From Protopterus annectens (Eukaryota > Chordata > Ceratodontiformes > Protopteridae): 64,000 nt of DNA. The translations under genes and the position numbers were made by a program. Location: assembly GCF_019279795.1 (NCBI RefSeq), contig NC_056740.1, positions 231,129,932 through 231,193,931 of the forward strand. Reading direction: 5' to 3'. Every line of letters begins with the position of its first letter. The stretch's first letter is position 1. Shown here in pieces: positions 42,104 through 54,789 of the stretch. The notes under the pieces are model-generated. The model saw only the letters and a list, made by a program, of their open reading frames with translations. It did no database searches and was not told where the DNA came from.

Positions 42104-43280
42104 GTATGTTCCTTTGAAATTGAGTAGTCCACTGTAGTTTAGTACATGTGTTTTCTGAAACCCTAAGTCCATGAGATTTTCAGTACTTCACAATAAAAAA
42201 AAATCATGATTGTTTTACATTGCTGCGTAAAATCCTGCCTGAAGAATGTAGAATGAATCCAATCAAATATAATTAAGTAGTCTGATATAACTGTAGAAGC
42301 AGTCTTGTAAGAAAAAAAAACATGCCACGTGCTGTAAAGATATGTAGGATTGTACTGGCATAATTATACTGCATACCAGTAAATATGCAGTAGTTTTAGA
42401 GTCTGTGGTTTGTTCAGCATCTTCAGCCTCCAATATGTTGTATCTGGTAGACTTTTGTGTTCTAAAGGTAGTCCTGGGAATGCATCATATGTAGGGGTAG
42501 ACTGATGTCAAAATGTGTCCAAGGCAAATGGGAGCAATATGCAGAGTAAGATGTATGTCCAGAAATCCTCAACCTTTTACCTCCGGAATTAGAGATGGAG
42601 CAAAACTATAACAAAATAAATAACTGGGACGAGGGTCATATATTGGGGAGACTTTGTAAATATTTGTAAATACTTGTACTCTTAAGTCACAATTTCTCAA
42701 AAAATGACCAGTTTTAGGAGGGATTGAGGAAAAAGCTTGAACCAAAATTGGGAATGTCCATAAAAGTCAAGAACATCTGAGAGGACTCACTTGGTTGCCC
42801 ACCAAAACTTTGAAGTGTGGTGTGCACTTGTCTTTTTTAGTACTATTTACAACTTTAGAAGAAATAATATTGCTTCTTTGGAGTTTCACAGTCATTAATG
42901 AAAGAGCATAATATCAAAGATTTACTGTTATGGCATGCAGCTTATGCAACTAACTTTCTCTTTGGTGTTCTCTGTTGGCCTTCATACTTCATTTTGCTAT
43001 TTTAGCTTCCTGGAACCCTTTACTGTGGATGCTTACGATTTTCTGTGGAGTTACAGACTTGCAATATAGTGAGTGCCAGACTCATTCTGTACCTGCAATA
43101 AAAGGAATAACTTGTCATTCCTGTTACAGGATGCATATAGAAATGTTGGACAATGCGGATACGGCTTTCCATATTGGATGGAAGCTTAATTGCCTTTTTC
43201 ATTAATACTTGTCAGTATTAGAAAATCTATGCAGTTTACCCATTAATTATGAACTAAAAACTTGAAATGGTCTTCTTGGT
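42104..43280. other. Start of SELENOS intron 2, no gene recognised
   Basis: A/T-rich sequence. I searched the + strand for an exon encoding the DVVVxRQEAL-type segment expected next in SELENOS and did not find it here or elsewhere to the right edge. Confidence 0.5.
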
Positions 43281-43283
43281 TAC

Positions 43284-43720
43284 TGTTATGGTGAAAATAC
43301 ACACTGGAATTCAGTAAAAAAAGAAAGATCTTTTCTTGTACACAGTCATGGGAGATAAAGTAAATCTTAGATCTCTCAGAACAAAGAGAGACTCTTAGAG
43401 AGTGTAGTAGTATTTATAATAAAAACTACATTGCATAGCTAAATTTAGTGTTCACCAGATCATGAGAAATAACTATGAAAGAAGCATTCCTAATAATAAA
43501 TTTACTGCTGGCAGTATGGCCCTGACCTCCTATCACATCCTGTGACCATGAAGTGAAACAAGTTTAGTTTTGACTGATCTAAGCAAATGACATATAGAGG
43601 AACTACTATGTGAGCTTGAAGAAGTGGAGCATAACTCGGACGTAAGTGGCATATTTAGTTTTAAATTAGAATGGATTCCAGTCCGAGTCCATTTTGAATT
43701 GTATAAGTACTTTATAGGAC
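43284..43720 (-). repeat. LTR-like repeat, left copy of the retroviral fossil
   Basis: Shares many blocks in order with 52607-52985: TAAATCTT, the ATCTCTCAGAACAAAG segment, TTATTAATAAAA-like sequence, TCATGAAAGA, ATTTACTGCTGGCAGTATG, CATCCTGTGACCATGAA, AGCTTGAAGAA and GATGGATTCCAGT. As the element is on the minus strand, this is its 3' LTR. Ends are approximate. Confidence 0.7.
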
Positions 43721-44108
43721 CAGATAGGGGGCAATTAGTGATAAAGCATCAGTCACACATTATTCCTGTTACAAATTCAGAAACACTTGCAGTCTTTCAC
43801 ATAGGCTGACATTTGGCAGTAAATCAAACCTCCTCCATTTATTATGCCCTACATAGGTTTTGGATGTAAATTTCTTTAGTGCCCTAATGTAGATGTATTC
43901 AAAACAAATGCATACTGAATTCTTGGAATGTTGAGATAAAAACAAAAGAATATTTTTGCTTGACTGAATTTTTTTTTTAAGATATTGTCTTAAAGTTTTG
44001 CAAAACCTCCTAATACTTTTGCCTTATTATAAGTTTCTAACTCTACATTTTTATTGACTTTGATTTGTTTTCATCAAGTTGTAGACCTAGTAATATATTT
44101 CTTTTTGA

Positions 44109-44321
44109 TTAAATAAAGTCCAATAATACATGATTTACAAGGAAAATAACTAAACATAATACAGTAGCTATGACAGCAATTGGTGTACAGAATTTCAAAA
44201 TGTCCACTCCAGCCCAAAAAGCCACTTTTAATATGACATCAAAGTTGCTCCAGATAGCATGTACATTGTCTGTCTGGGATAAATTAACAGTGCTCTGCCC
44301 CTGTGAGAGTGCATGTTTCAC
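44109..44321 (-). pseudogene. Retroviral env transmembrane segment (fossil)
   Basis: A 70-codon frame with a long hydrophobic stretch (FCTPIAVIATVLCLVIFLV) preceded by a Trp-containing segment, in the position expected for the membrane anchor of a gammaretrovirus-like Env TM subunit, just inside the 3' LTR. It is part of the fossil at 43284-52985. The assignment rests on position and hydrophobicity more than on sequence identity. Confidence 0.45.
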
Positions 44322-47300
44322 CTTTCAAAGGAAGCACAAAGTGAGCAGCATGAGATTCTATAGAACAGTATTGTAGCAGTCACTTAGTTTGTAATTTGAT
44401 AAGCTTCAAAAATTGCATTGCTGAAAACTTACAGATTTTATATTGTGGGCAGGCAGCTTTATAGCATAGATGTCCTCATCACCCAAGTCCATATGTTCTT
44501 GTGCCTTGAATGCATTGCTTTAGAGAGCATGATAAATCCAAAATGCATCAATTTGCCCACTGGATTTTTAAGGATTTTGTCTGTTAACAGTCTGAGTCTT
44601 TGTGTTGAACATTTCTGCTTTTTCCTTTTAGTAATTATTTAATATATTTTTTAATATATATTTTTAATGGCATAACATGTCCTACGTAATGAATTCCTGA
44701 CCAGTTGGCTAGAAGGCATATGCATAATTGCTACACAGTCTTGTAACATACCATTCCGTGTGGTTCTGCCCCCCCCCCCCCATGGGTTCATTTTTCTGGT
44801 AATATTGCATGCACTACTTGCTAGACCTGTAGTTTTACTAGCTGCAGTGATAACCCCTCCATTGTAGTCAGCTGCAGGATACCTGGTGGTTGAACTACTA
44901 GTAAGCGATATGCCTGTTTTCCAAATATCCTTCTTAGGAAGAGGGAAAGGAACTAAGGGGATTCCAGAGGGTTGCACATTAGGTATGTGGGCACACACTA
45001 AGCAGTAACATGTGCATAGCTATAAAATACAGCTAGGAATGTAATGAATTTAGGATGCCGTTCTGTAGAATATTTCTTCATAGCAGAAGTAGAACATTTT
45101 CAGTACTTACAGTTTCTGTTGAAAATAGAATAAAAAGTGAAGCAGTGGGATGATTATTATAATGATCATAGCATTAAATCTGTAATAATTCCAGACTTGC
45201 TGTAGCTGCAGTGTTGTATGCAAAACTATAGATGTGGATGTAAATTTCTTTTTCATTGCTGTGTTTTGACTGTGTCGGAAGGTTCTTCAGTTCTGATCGT
45301 GTAACATAATGATTTCTAAGAGTGGTGCTTGGTTGGCTTACTCATTTGCTGATTGCAGAGTTGATGTTATGTCTCCAGATCCACCCGGTGATGATGCCAG
45401 AAGCTGATTCCTCCCCAGCTGGTAGCATATTAGGTTTTGGCTCTAGTTCTGCTGATGATTCTGCAATTATTAGTTGCTGGTTGGAAGGAATTGTCTGTTG
45501 TGGCTATGATATTGCTGGAGTTGGTACTACTGAACTGGGTGTTGCTCGATCTCTACCATCCGGTTACATTTTTTGGACATATGAAACACTGACCTAAATT
45601 GTTGACCCTTCCTGCTGAATAGTAGTTGCTGAGGTAATTGACACTTGATGGGGTCCCCCTCTACCTTGATTGGAGAAAATTTTCCTGAAAAGTGAATGAA
45701 CGCAGACTTAGTCTCCTTGTTTAATGTCATGAGTGTTTGGACAATCTATTTTTGAGATACTAATTGCTTTTTTTCTGGAAGTGTTGAAGAGTATTGATGG
45801 GTTGTTTGCAATAATTAATAATTCTCATGGGGGGAGTCCCATGAGAATTTTATGTGGAGAATGTCTTTTAGAATTGCTAATTGCTTCTTGTATACTCAAC
45901 CAAGTTGGGGTAAAAACATTTGGCCATTTAAGATCTGTTTCTTTACACAGTTTGCTAATCTTGTTTTAATCACTAAATTCATTCTTTCCACTACCACAGA
46001 AGCTTGTGGTCTTTGTGGGCAGTGGTATTACATTGTCACTTTCAAAACTTCACACGATTGCAGTGCAGTGTTACGAGTGATGTTTATCACTTTGTCAGCT
46101 TGAATTCAGCAAGGGTACTGCAGATTTAGGTATCAACTCTCTTCAGTAATGTTTTAGCTACTATAATGGTCATTTTTCTTACAAGGATATGGTTCTACCC
46201 AAACAGCATATCTGCAACTGCTAACACATAGCAAAATGTTTGCTACGAAGGTAATTCACAAAACTCAATTTGTGCACAGCAAAATGATCCCTAAGGTGTT
46301 CGTGATTGAATGAGGACTTTAACACACTTGTACTGAAGACGGTTTTCACTAGTATTTACAGTATGCAGTATGACTTTGGAATTTCAAAGTTCAGATCAAT
46401 CCATTAAAATTTCTTATTAATGCATTTTTTTTTCCTAATTGCAAAGGCAAATTGTAAGCTCAAACCAACTGAGATAAAAGGAATGTGGGACATGTAGGTG
46501 TCCATCTGGATGGTGTCAAAGTAAGTCCTGAGAATGACAGCAGCCATTGCATACATACCTTGCCTTTTTGGAGTTTTTAATGGCTGCAAGAATAAAAATA
46601 AAATCTAGGCAAGATTGTAAATTGCAGACTTTTTAGCTGCTCTGTCTGTAAAATAAATGAATTAGCAATGATAGAATGTGCCACTACTAAAAATGATATC
46701 ACTCTTGGCAGTGGTATAACATCTAAAATTTCTTTTATAAACGTCAAATTCTTTAAGAGAGCTAGAAAAGGATATGTAGCCATGCTATCTACGGCAAAAG
46801 TCTTATATTACTCCAAATGCATATCTGGAATCAGTTTTACTGTCTTCTCTTGGGCTAGTTTGCATGCCTCAGTTATTGGTATTAATTCTGCAGCTTGTGC
46901 TGATACATTTTCACTCAGATGTCCAATTAGCAAAACATGATTGTGCATACTACAAATGCTGCTTTAAGTCATCTATCTTTGAGTGCATGATTCGGCCACA
47001 GACAAGATGTGATCTGGGTTCTGTAGTGGAACATCTTTTAAATCAAGTCTTGGAAGAAAATTATTAGCAAAAAACACAGTCATGTGGCTCATCATCTTTA
47101 GACTAACAGATGCAGGATTTAATGGTGAAAATTTAAGAAGCCTTGAAGATGGATTAAAATAGTTGAGTCCAACATATTGAGTGTTATTTTTTAGAAGAAG
47201 AAATGGCTAACTATCTGAGAGTAAGACAGGATGGCATGTTTGACTGGTCTTGATGTATCAGCCACTGCCCTAAGCCATTGAGGAATTGCAGCAGCTACGG

Positions 47301-47609
47301 GATCTGAATTTGTGCTGCAATATGTAGGGAAATAAAGTAGTCATTTCTGCATTGTGCTAATAATCCACATGGTATTTTGTTCATAGAAAAACAGAAGAAA
47401 ACTCATAATAGTCAGTAATCCAAGGGCAGGCAGTGATATTAAATGAGTGAATGCCTGTGATGTTGTTGCTGAGGTAAAGTTCTGGAACATCCTTCCTTTT
47501 TTAGCAGCTCTAAAAAGTTTTACTACTACTGAAAATCTACAGCTAGAACAAAAAGTAGCACGGACTGAACAGATGTAATGCAAGACTGTAGAATGCAAAT
47601 ATCACCAAA

Positions 47610-48108
47610 AGGATAAAGGGGCTCAACCATATTTCATACGATGCCCGACTGAAGAAACTCCAGCTCTATTCAGTTGCATACCGTCTGCTCAGAGTGATCT
47701 GTGCCTGACATACAAGGTCATGTCCAACCTGGAATTAATGGACATGCTCCACCTCAAAAAATCCAAATCCACCAGAGCCACGAGAGCAAGAGACTTAAAC
47801 CTCAACACGGATATAAATAGGACGTGCTGGAGGGACAGATTCATCACCCAGAGACTCCCTACACTATGGAACAGAATCCCAGTCCATGTGAGGCAGAGCC
47901 CCTCACTGACTCTGTTCAAGAGAAATCTTGACGAGTGGATGGGAGATCGAGGGTTTAGAATCATCTCTGTGTCACTGCTGGACAGAGGCACAGCAAACTA
48001 ATGGGTATAGTATTCTCCTCCTAAGGGGTGGTGAAAGCCACACACACTCTGGCTAGGCTTATAAATGCCCGAGGGCAGATAGCCTAGTATGAACCTATGA
48101 ACCTATGA
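47610..48108 (+). mobile_element. CR1-like LINE copy E, inserted in the retroviral fossil
   Basis: Contains only the last part of ORF2 (LKKLQLYSVAYRLL-like, RDLNLNTDINRTCWRDRF, SLTLFKRNLDEWMGDRG, SVSLLDRGTAN) and the tail GGCTAGGCTTATAAATGCCC ... CCTATGAACCTATGAG. Sequence details (SVSLLDRG, ATAAATGCCC) place it in the same subfamily as the 60-kb copy and not with copies A and D. The RLLRG segment has a small deletion. It lies about 95 bp before copy D, in the same orientation. Confidence 0.85.
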
Positions 48109-48202
48109 GATGTCCAAGTATTGAAATTGTGGATTCGATTACTGAGAGTTTCTTTTTATTGACTTTGAATTACCAAATGTAGAAGTAAGTGGAAGAAGAA
48201 GA

Positions 48203-50262
48203 GTTGCAGACATCCCAAATAGAATCAAAATGCTCTCATCCAAAAAAAGGAAGCCAATCTGGTGGTCCCCTGCCATAAACAAACTTTACAACAAAAGGAA
48301 GAAACTTTTGCAGAAAAGAGGAAAATCTCAGGATGCAAAAAACTCCCTTACTAGCCTCAGTAAGAAACTGAGATGCCTCATAAAATCCTCCAAAGCTAGT
48401 TATGAAAATAAAATTGCCAAAGATTCCAAAGACAACCACAAAGCATTCTATAACTATGTCAAGAATCTAAATGGCAATGCTCAGATCTGCTCTGAGCTAA
48501 AACAGAATGGCAATAAATATACTGATCCAAAGGATATTGCCAATATCCTGGCAGATCGATTCAGTGCCAACTTCACCCCCCTCTCACCCCCTAAATGGCC
48601 CATCTCAATACCGGAAGATTGCCAAATCCCAGTAATAACGGCCACACAGGTACAAAACGCACTCTCTAAAGCCAAGAATACAGCATCCATGGGACCAGAT
48701 GATATCCCAGGCTGTGTACTACATGAACTAAAATATGAACTGGCACCTCACCTAAGTGTCATGTTTAATCATAGCCTCACCTCAGGTTTCGTGCCCACTG
48801 AGTGGCGCAGAGCTACAGTTATCCCAATCCACAAGGGGGGATCCACCATGGATCCCGGAAACTACCGTCCCATCAGTCTGACGAGCCTTATCTGCAAGGC
48901 CATGGAGCGTATTATCATGGAACTTATAAACAAAGACATTGGCAGCCTTCAAACACTGGACCCCACCCAGTTTGGGTTTGTGAAGGGCCGATCTTGTCTC
49001 CTGAACCTGATTGACTTCTTTGAATCAGTCTCCAGAGCCATGGACAAGGGTAAGGTGGTCCACACAGCCTATCTAGACCTTGCCAAGGCCTTTGACACCA
49101 TCCCCCACTCTCGAATCATAGATAAACTTACTAAGTTGGGTATTAATCCCTATGTCACCCAATGGGTTGCTAAATGGCTTACTGATAGAACCCACACTGT
49201 AAAAGTAGCCGACTCCAAATCCAGCTCCAGACAAGTGACAAGTGGAGTACCTCAGGGTTCAGTCCTGGGGCCGCTCTTGTTTGGCATCTACTTCTCTGAA
49301 GTACAGGTCAACACTAAGGGACTCTGGCTAACAAAGTTTGCAGATGACTGCAAACTGGGAGCCATTATTGAATCCCCAAATGATGTGGATACTCTACAAA
49401 AGGGCCTTACAGAAACAGATGCTTGGTGCCAGAGCCATGGGCTCAAGCTCAATGCCAAGAAATGTATTGTTATCCCTTTAGGAAAAACATGTATCCATGA
49501 ATTACCATATAGGTGGCAGTACACTAAACACAGAAAGTGTGATAAGAGACTTAGGGACACAGGTGGACAGTGGTCTCACCTTCGATAACCACATCGCCAC
49601 AACAGTCAGGAAATCCTTCTATGTGGCACACCTCATCACGAAGGGCTTTTCATCCAGAAAAAGGAGGTCATTGTCCCACTGTACTCATCCCTCATTAGAC
49701 CCATTATAGAATACAATGCCCCATTTGGTATGTACCCCTCAAGACATCTGCAACAACTGGAAAGGCCTCAGAAATACCTCACTAAAAGAATCACAGGCCT
49801 AAAGCAGATGCCCCAAAAACTCCAGCTATACTCTGTCGCATATCGTCTACTCAGAGGCGATCTCTGCTTAACATACAAGGCCATGTCAAACCCAGAGCTG
49901 TTGGACATGCTACACTTAAAGAAATCCCAATCCCTCAGAGCTACACGCTCCAGGGATCTAAACCTTGTCATCACAATAAACAAAACATGCTGGAGGGATA
50001 GGTTCCTGACCCAGAGACTCCCAGACTCTGGAACAGATTGCCCATACATGTCAAGCAGAGTGCCTCTTTGGACCTCTTCAAGAGGAACCTTGACGTTTGG
50101 ATGGGAGAAAGGAAATTCACCCCAGGGATCACGTCAGTCGCCCTGCTAGACAGGGGTCCAGGAAAGTAAATAATGTGGGAAGAAATAGCCAGGGAATTGT
50201 TATGGCTAGGCTTGTATAGGCCCTAGGGCTGATAGCCTAGTACCAACCTATGAACCTATGAG
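48203..50262 (+). mobile_element. CR1-like LINE copy D (young, 5'-truncated)
   Basis: Starts within the end of the endonuclease domain and runs to the family tail GGCTAGGCTTGTATAGGCCC ... CCTATGAACCTATGAG. It is nearly identical to copy A. It is inserted in the RT region of the retroviral fossil. No clear target duplication was found, which is usual for CR1. Confidence 0.9.
48230..50149 (+). pseudogene. CR1-like ORF2 reverse transcriptase (copy D)
   Basis: A 452-codon open frame (48230-49588) carries the whole RT core: KAKNTASMGPDDIPGCVLHE, NYRPISLTSLICKAMERI, YLDLAKAFDTIPHSRI (motif A), SGVPQGSVLGPLLFGIYF (motif B), KFADDCKLGA (motif C) and GLKLNAKKC. All catalytic Asp residues are present. 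Near 49488 a one-base change alters the frame. The C-terminal part continues at 49497-49709 and 49730-50149 with an 18-bp deletion (around 49812) and a last frame change near 50020. The endonuclease is missing by truncation, so the copy could not move on its own. Confidence 0.9.
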
Positions 50263-52380
50263 GAGGGTAACTCTACACATTGCACTAAGATAGATCCACG
50301 GAGAAATTGTATTTTCTGTGTCATTTCCATTCTCATGAGAAAAGGGTAGTTGTTTGTATAGCCTTGTGCTAACCAAGTTCAAGTTTACTGTTCACTGTAT
50401 GCAAAATTATATATTGGAATGAATCGGATGGAGAAAAAGGATGAAAAAATATTGATAACTGACAAAAGGATTGTACAAGGTAGAATTGAACTTAACAGTT
50501 GTGGTGAGGTTTGGAGCTATTGGAAAGGTAGGCAGAACTACTGCATTGGCAACTCTCAAATCTTGTGCAAATTGATATCCATCTTTACCAGGATTATTTG
50601 CCCATATATTTCTGTTTCTTCCTTTCCTTTTTCCCCTTTTCCTCTTCCTCAATAATTTGTCTGTAATTGTTGAAGTTGTATGTCCATTCATTTTTTTTTT
50701 TGCTTTTTCTCTTATTATAAAATCTGCGACATACTGGGGTTGATTTGATTATGCTTACTTAAGCAAAAACTTTGCTAGTTAAGGAAGTCCTTTTTGATTT
50801 GATTAGGTCTTTGAGGAAATAAACCTTCCACAAAAGTTTGATAGCTCAGTGGCTGCTGCACCTGCTGTTGCTTCAGTGTGTCCAGTGAAAGATACAGCTG
50901 CTTCTATCGTATGTTGTGAGTAGCTGTCTATAGTTTTATCCCATCTTCATTCTGCTGCTTTTATCCAGGGCCAGTTGGTCACAGGTGGGCAACCTGTTTT
51001 AATATTTATTTAATCCTGTCTTTTAATTTCAAAATTATCATCAGTGTGCTTTGGTTTTCCTGCTGCATCTTCTATTTTGGAGGCTTTCTGTATCTCTTTA
51101 AATAATTTGGAGAAACAGAAGCCTTTAAAACTGCCCATAAACCAGAAGGATTTTACATTCTAACATGTCCTTCAAAACGTTTAACCTATTTTAAATCAGA
51201 ATGCTCTTTTTTTACAAATGGGAGGGAGTCCGTTCTTTAGAAGTTTACTGCTGACCAGGGTCATGCTGTTTTAATAATAGGATCAGCATTATTATCACTG
51301 GCTGCTGCATGGTTGCATATTTGACTTAAAGGGAGAAACTGCGTGCTCATTGTTTATCATCAAATGATGAATAATCAGAAGTAGTGGAAAGGTTATCTTC
51401 CAAGATTTGTTTGATGGGTGTTTGCCATTGATATTATTTTCCTCCTGTTATCTATTGCCATAGGGAATTTTGTTACTGAATACTTCATATTTCTTACAGT
51501 TTTAGAATGATCATTTCTAGCCTTTGTAATATTCCCTTCCTGCATTATTTTAATACTTTTTCATTTACCTACTAGGTTTATCTCATTGTATCATTCTTTT
51601 GCTGGCTTTGTTTAAGGTCACGTACGATCTGACAAATTACTTTGGAAACTATTTAAAAAAAATCTCAATTTTTCAGAGGGTGCTGCTTTTTCTGGCATAG
51701 TAGATAATGTCCTGTCATCTATATTTTGATCACTACTTTTTCTGTGTTCATGGGGTGGTGGGGTGGTGGTATGCCTAATAGAATCAGGTTGACTAAATTC
51801 TGAATGTTCATCATATGGCAGGGAATGCCAGTCATCATCAATCATCATCAACATTCCCCTGATGAGACCATTTTAGTTCTAACCCTCTAGGGGATAAAAT
51901 TTCCCTATTTGATCAGAAAGTGTCCTAGGACCATTTTATAAACCTAGCATTTTGTTAGCTTCTCTGAGCTGATTTTTTTAACTTTTGTGTTGAATTGTAA
52001 ACTTCTTACCAAAACATCTTTACTTTTACTTCCACAGGTCGATAAAAGCTTCCAGACAGGCGGCAGGTACTTCCCCCTTTTCCTTTATATTGTATAAGTT
52101 TAATAAGGAATCCTCTACATGAAACTTCAGTGCAGTATCACTTTTGGTGAGCTTTTAACATTTCTCTAAAAAGGCACAGTTTTCGGCACCAAAATGTTGG
52201 TGTATGTGTCTGTCTGGAGTTCAGCCTTTGGATCTCTTCTTACTGTTCCCATCACTTGCATGTAGAAGGGATGTTATAATTTTAAGTATGATCCCACATA
52301 TTGACTAAAATAACCCCTTTCATGCAAGTTGAGAAATAGTCCTACACTTTTTTTCTTGTAGAAATTTTACACTCTGCTTA

Positions 52381-52383
<3 letters not shown>

Positions 52384-52473
<90 letters not shown>
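52384..52473. repeat. (TG)45 microsatellite
   Basis: An uninterrupted TG repeat of about 90 bp followed by a G-rich patch. The open frames through it on both strands are artefacts of the repeat. Confidence 0.98.
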
Positions 52474-52474
<1 letters not shown>

Positions 52475-52606
52475 TGGGGGGGTGCAGCTAGATTCTGCAG
52501 AGGCAGAGAAAGCAATGGACAAGAGTTCTGTCTTTTTGGACTGAGGAAGGTGGTTCCCACCACCGCAGCTCCAAATGGATTTAAAATCTAGATCAGCTGT
52601 ACCAAC

Positions 52607-52985
52607 TGTTAACTGTCATAATTCAGCGAAGCAGAAAGATATTTGTAACACATGATTGTGGGACACCAAGTAAATCTTCTTGGATCTCCTAGAACAAAGG
52701 AAAGTTAATAATAAAAAGTTCAATGTGTACCTGAATTAAGTATCAACAGCTCGTGAAAACTGATCATGAAAGATGCATTCATAATAATACATTTATTGCT
52801 GACAGTATGTCCCTGGCCATCTATCTCATCCTGTGGCCATGAAAATTCATTTTACTAGAACTAAGCAAATAGTGATGAGGAAATGCTGTTAGCTTGAAGA
52901 AACTGAACGTAACTCAGGCCTACATGGCAGACTCCATTTTAAGTCGAGATGGATTCCAGTATTGTATCAGATAAGTGCTTCTTCC
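52607..52985 (-). repeat. LTR-like repeat, right copy of the retroviral fossil
   Basis: Partner of 43284-43720; for the minus-strand element this is the 5' LTR. Ends are approximate, and the divergence between the two copies indicates an old insertion. Confidence 0.65.
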
Positions 52986-52989
52986 TTAA

Positions 52990-54540
52990 CTGTACTCATA
53001 AAGTAATATTAATGTAGTATAAGTGCTAGTGGCCAACGTTGTACATAGACATAGGTACTTTTAATGTTGGCTTAACTGAAAGGAACAACTTTAGATATCT
53101 AGTAGATGGGAATATTGAGCTTCTGAAGCATGAGAAGTTAAACTGCGTTCCCATTCTCCTGAGGTGGGAGCTCAGGTGGACATGAAAGATCCCACTGCAT
53201 TTATTAAGAAGAGTAGGTGTATTTTTTTTGTGTGCACATATTTACACCCTTCAACTTGTTTATTTACTTACATTGTCAGATGCGTACATGTAAGCTACCT
53301 TTTTCTTCCAACCAAAACCTTATATTCTTTGCTGACATTACTCGTTTTTCCATCATATAGTGAGTTTATCTATCCTTCCACGTAAACTGTAAATCTATAT
53401 GTAGAATATTTTCTACATCTGTACTTCTTTCATAGCTTTTTTTCATATTTCCATGCAATGCCATTTCCAAATTATTTGTGTAAGTACACTTAAAATACTG
53501 AGGGAAAAATCCAGTAGTGTTATCTTATTATACTTAAAATGTATGCCTAGTTATTTCCTCTGCCAGGCTCCCTTCCACCAGCCTTCACCATTCACCTGGT
53601 GTGAGTAATGCTGTTGGGTATTATGTCTGAAGCTTTCCTTCCATTAGCACCAAATCATATATATTTTGCTGCCACTGTAGAGCAGTGGCCTCAGGCTTAC
53701 TTTCATTCTGTTTTTCTGTAGTAGAATTTTCACAGGTTTAATGAGTAAACCACTGTTTTTTGTAAACCATTTCAGTGATTGCTACAGTTATCCCAAGTTT
53801 GTTGCCTAATTTTCTTGTGATTTTGTAAAGTTTTTCTCTCTAGATCTCGTCTCACTCCCTTGGACTTAGCATTTTCTCACCCCCTCTGTTGTATTTTGGC
53901 ATTTTCCCACCCCCTCTGTTGTATTTTGGCATTTACAACTTGTTTTGTGCCTTGTGGGGTGTTTTTTTTTGTTTTGTTTTTTTACTATTACAGATTCCCA
54001 TTTTTACTGTGAATTACTGTTATGCTAAAGTTAAATCATTGCGTAATTTTAACTTCTGAAGCAGAAATGAAGCATACATTTTAAACTGTGTAAATGGGAA
54101 ACCTTTTGCTGCAGGATAACAATGTACAGTGTCTTTCTTTTTATCTGGGTCAACAGCATAATGTTAGTAACTGCATGATATGTCAGTCCTTCACCAAGCG
54201 CCCTCCGTAGAAAATATACTGAGGATATGCGGCCTCGACATTGTATGTCCTTGGAGCCAAATCAAGCATTTTAGTCCTGGCCTCTTTAAAGCTGACCATA
54301 ATAACCACTACCTTTGTCCTCCCTAAGTTTCAGAAGAAAAACAATACAAAAAAGAGAAAAGTCCAAAGGATTGAAGATGCAGAAACTACTATGAATTTAA
54401 AAGTGGTGACTAGTTAAGTTTGCCAAAATTGTTAGCTTAACTTGTTTATCCTTTTGTTGACCGTTTTAATCCCTGTAGGTTGGTAACCTCTTTTCAAGGG
54501 AGACACAATGCAGTATTTATACTGACTAGGGAAAACTTAG
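52990..54540. other. Intron 2 sequence, no gene recognised
   Basis: A/T-rich. It includes a small tandem duplication of about 32 bp at 53868-53935 (CACCCCCTCTGTTGTATTTT units). No domain was found in the short open frames. Confidence 0.45.
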
Positions 54541-54544
54541 CCAG

Positions 54545-54775
54545 GGCACCAGTTTACACATTTTGATAAGTTCTGCATAATCCTTTACAGCCACCTGAGC
54601 TACCACCAACTTGTGCTGATGGGACCTCAGTTTAACATCTCATCTGAAGGATGCCAAACTCAGGAGTGTAGCATTTGCTAGTGCTGTAATGCAGTGTCAC
54701 TAATATCCAGTTATCTGGCGTGAGACTAGAACACATGGCGAGTGCGCTTACCTATTGAGCTACTGACACTGTCGA
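54545..54775 (-). mobile_element. tRNA-derived SINE
   Basis: On the minus strand, an A box TAGCTCAATAGG (54751-54762) and a B box TGTTCTAGTCTC (54722-54733) are spaced as in tRNA. A body with GACACTGCATTACAGC and GGTGGTAGCTCAGGTGGCTG follows. The head differs from the tRNA-type SINE at 25657, so this is another family. The 3' end is uncertain. Confidence 0.6.
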
Positions 54776-54789
54776 CATCACCAGACGGA

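Larger units (their letters stand above)
43284..52985 (-). mobile_element. Class I (gamma/epsilon-like) endogenous retrovirus fossil
   Basis: On the minus strand, from right to left: an LTR-like repeat (about 52607-52985), a gag-like region (about 50700-52080), RT (50407-50691, GYQFAQDLRV), RT connection (about 47270-47600, SLPALGLL), RNase H (about 46580-46960, SAQAAELIPITEACKLAQ), integrase (about 45840-46600, FDTIQMD and SPHKILMG), an env region ending with a membrane segment (44109-44321), and a second LTR-like repeat (about 43284-43720). The wording matches murine leukaemia-like pol. It is broken in many places and old, as the two LTRs are clearly diverged. Two CR1 LINEs (47610-48108 and 48203-50262) are inserted in the RT region. 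Confidence 0.8.

Noticed and set aside
45322-45969. + strand frames of 91 and 78 codons
   Set aside because: They are antisense to the integrase/env part of the retroviral fossil and show no domain.
52378-52591. Open frames of repeated Cys-Val and Thr-His
   Set aside because: They are translations of the TG microsatellite.
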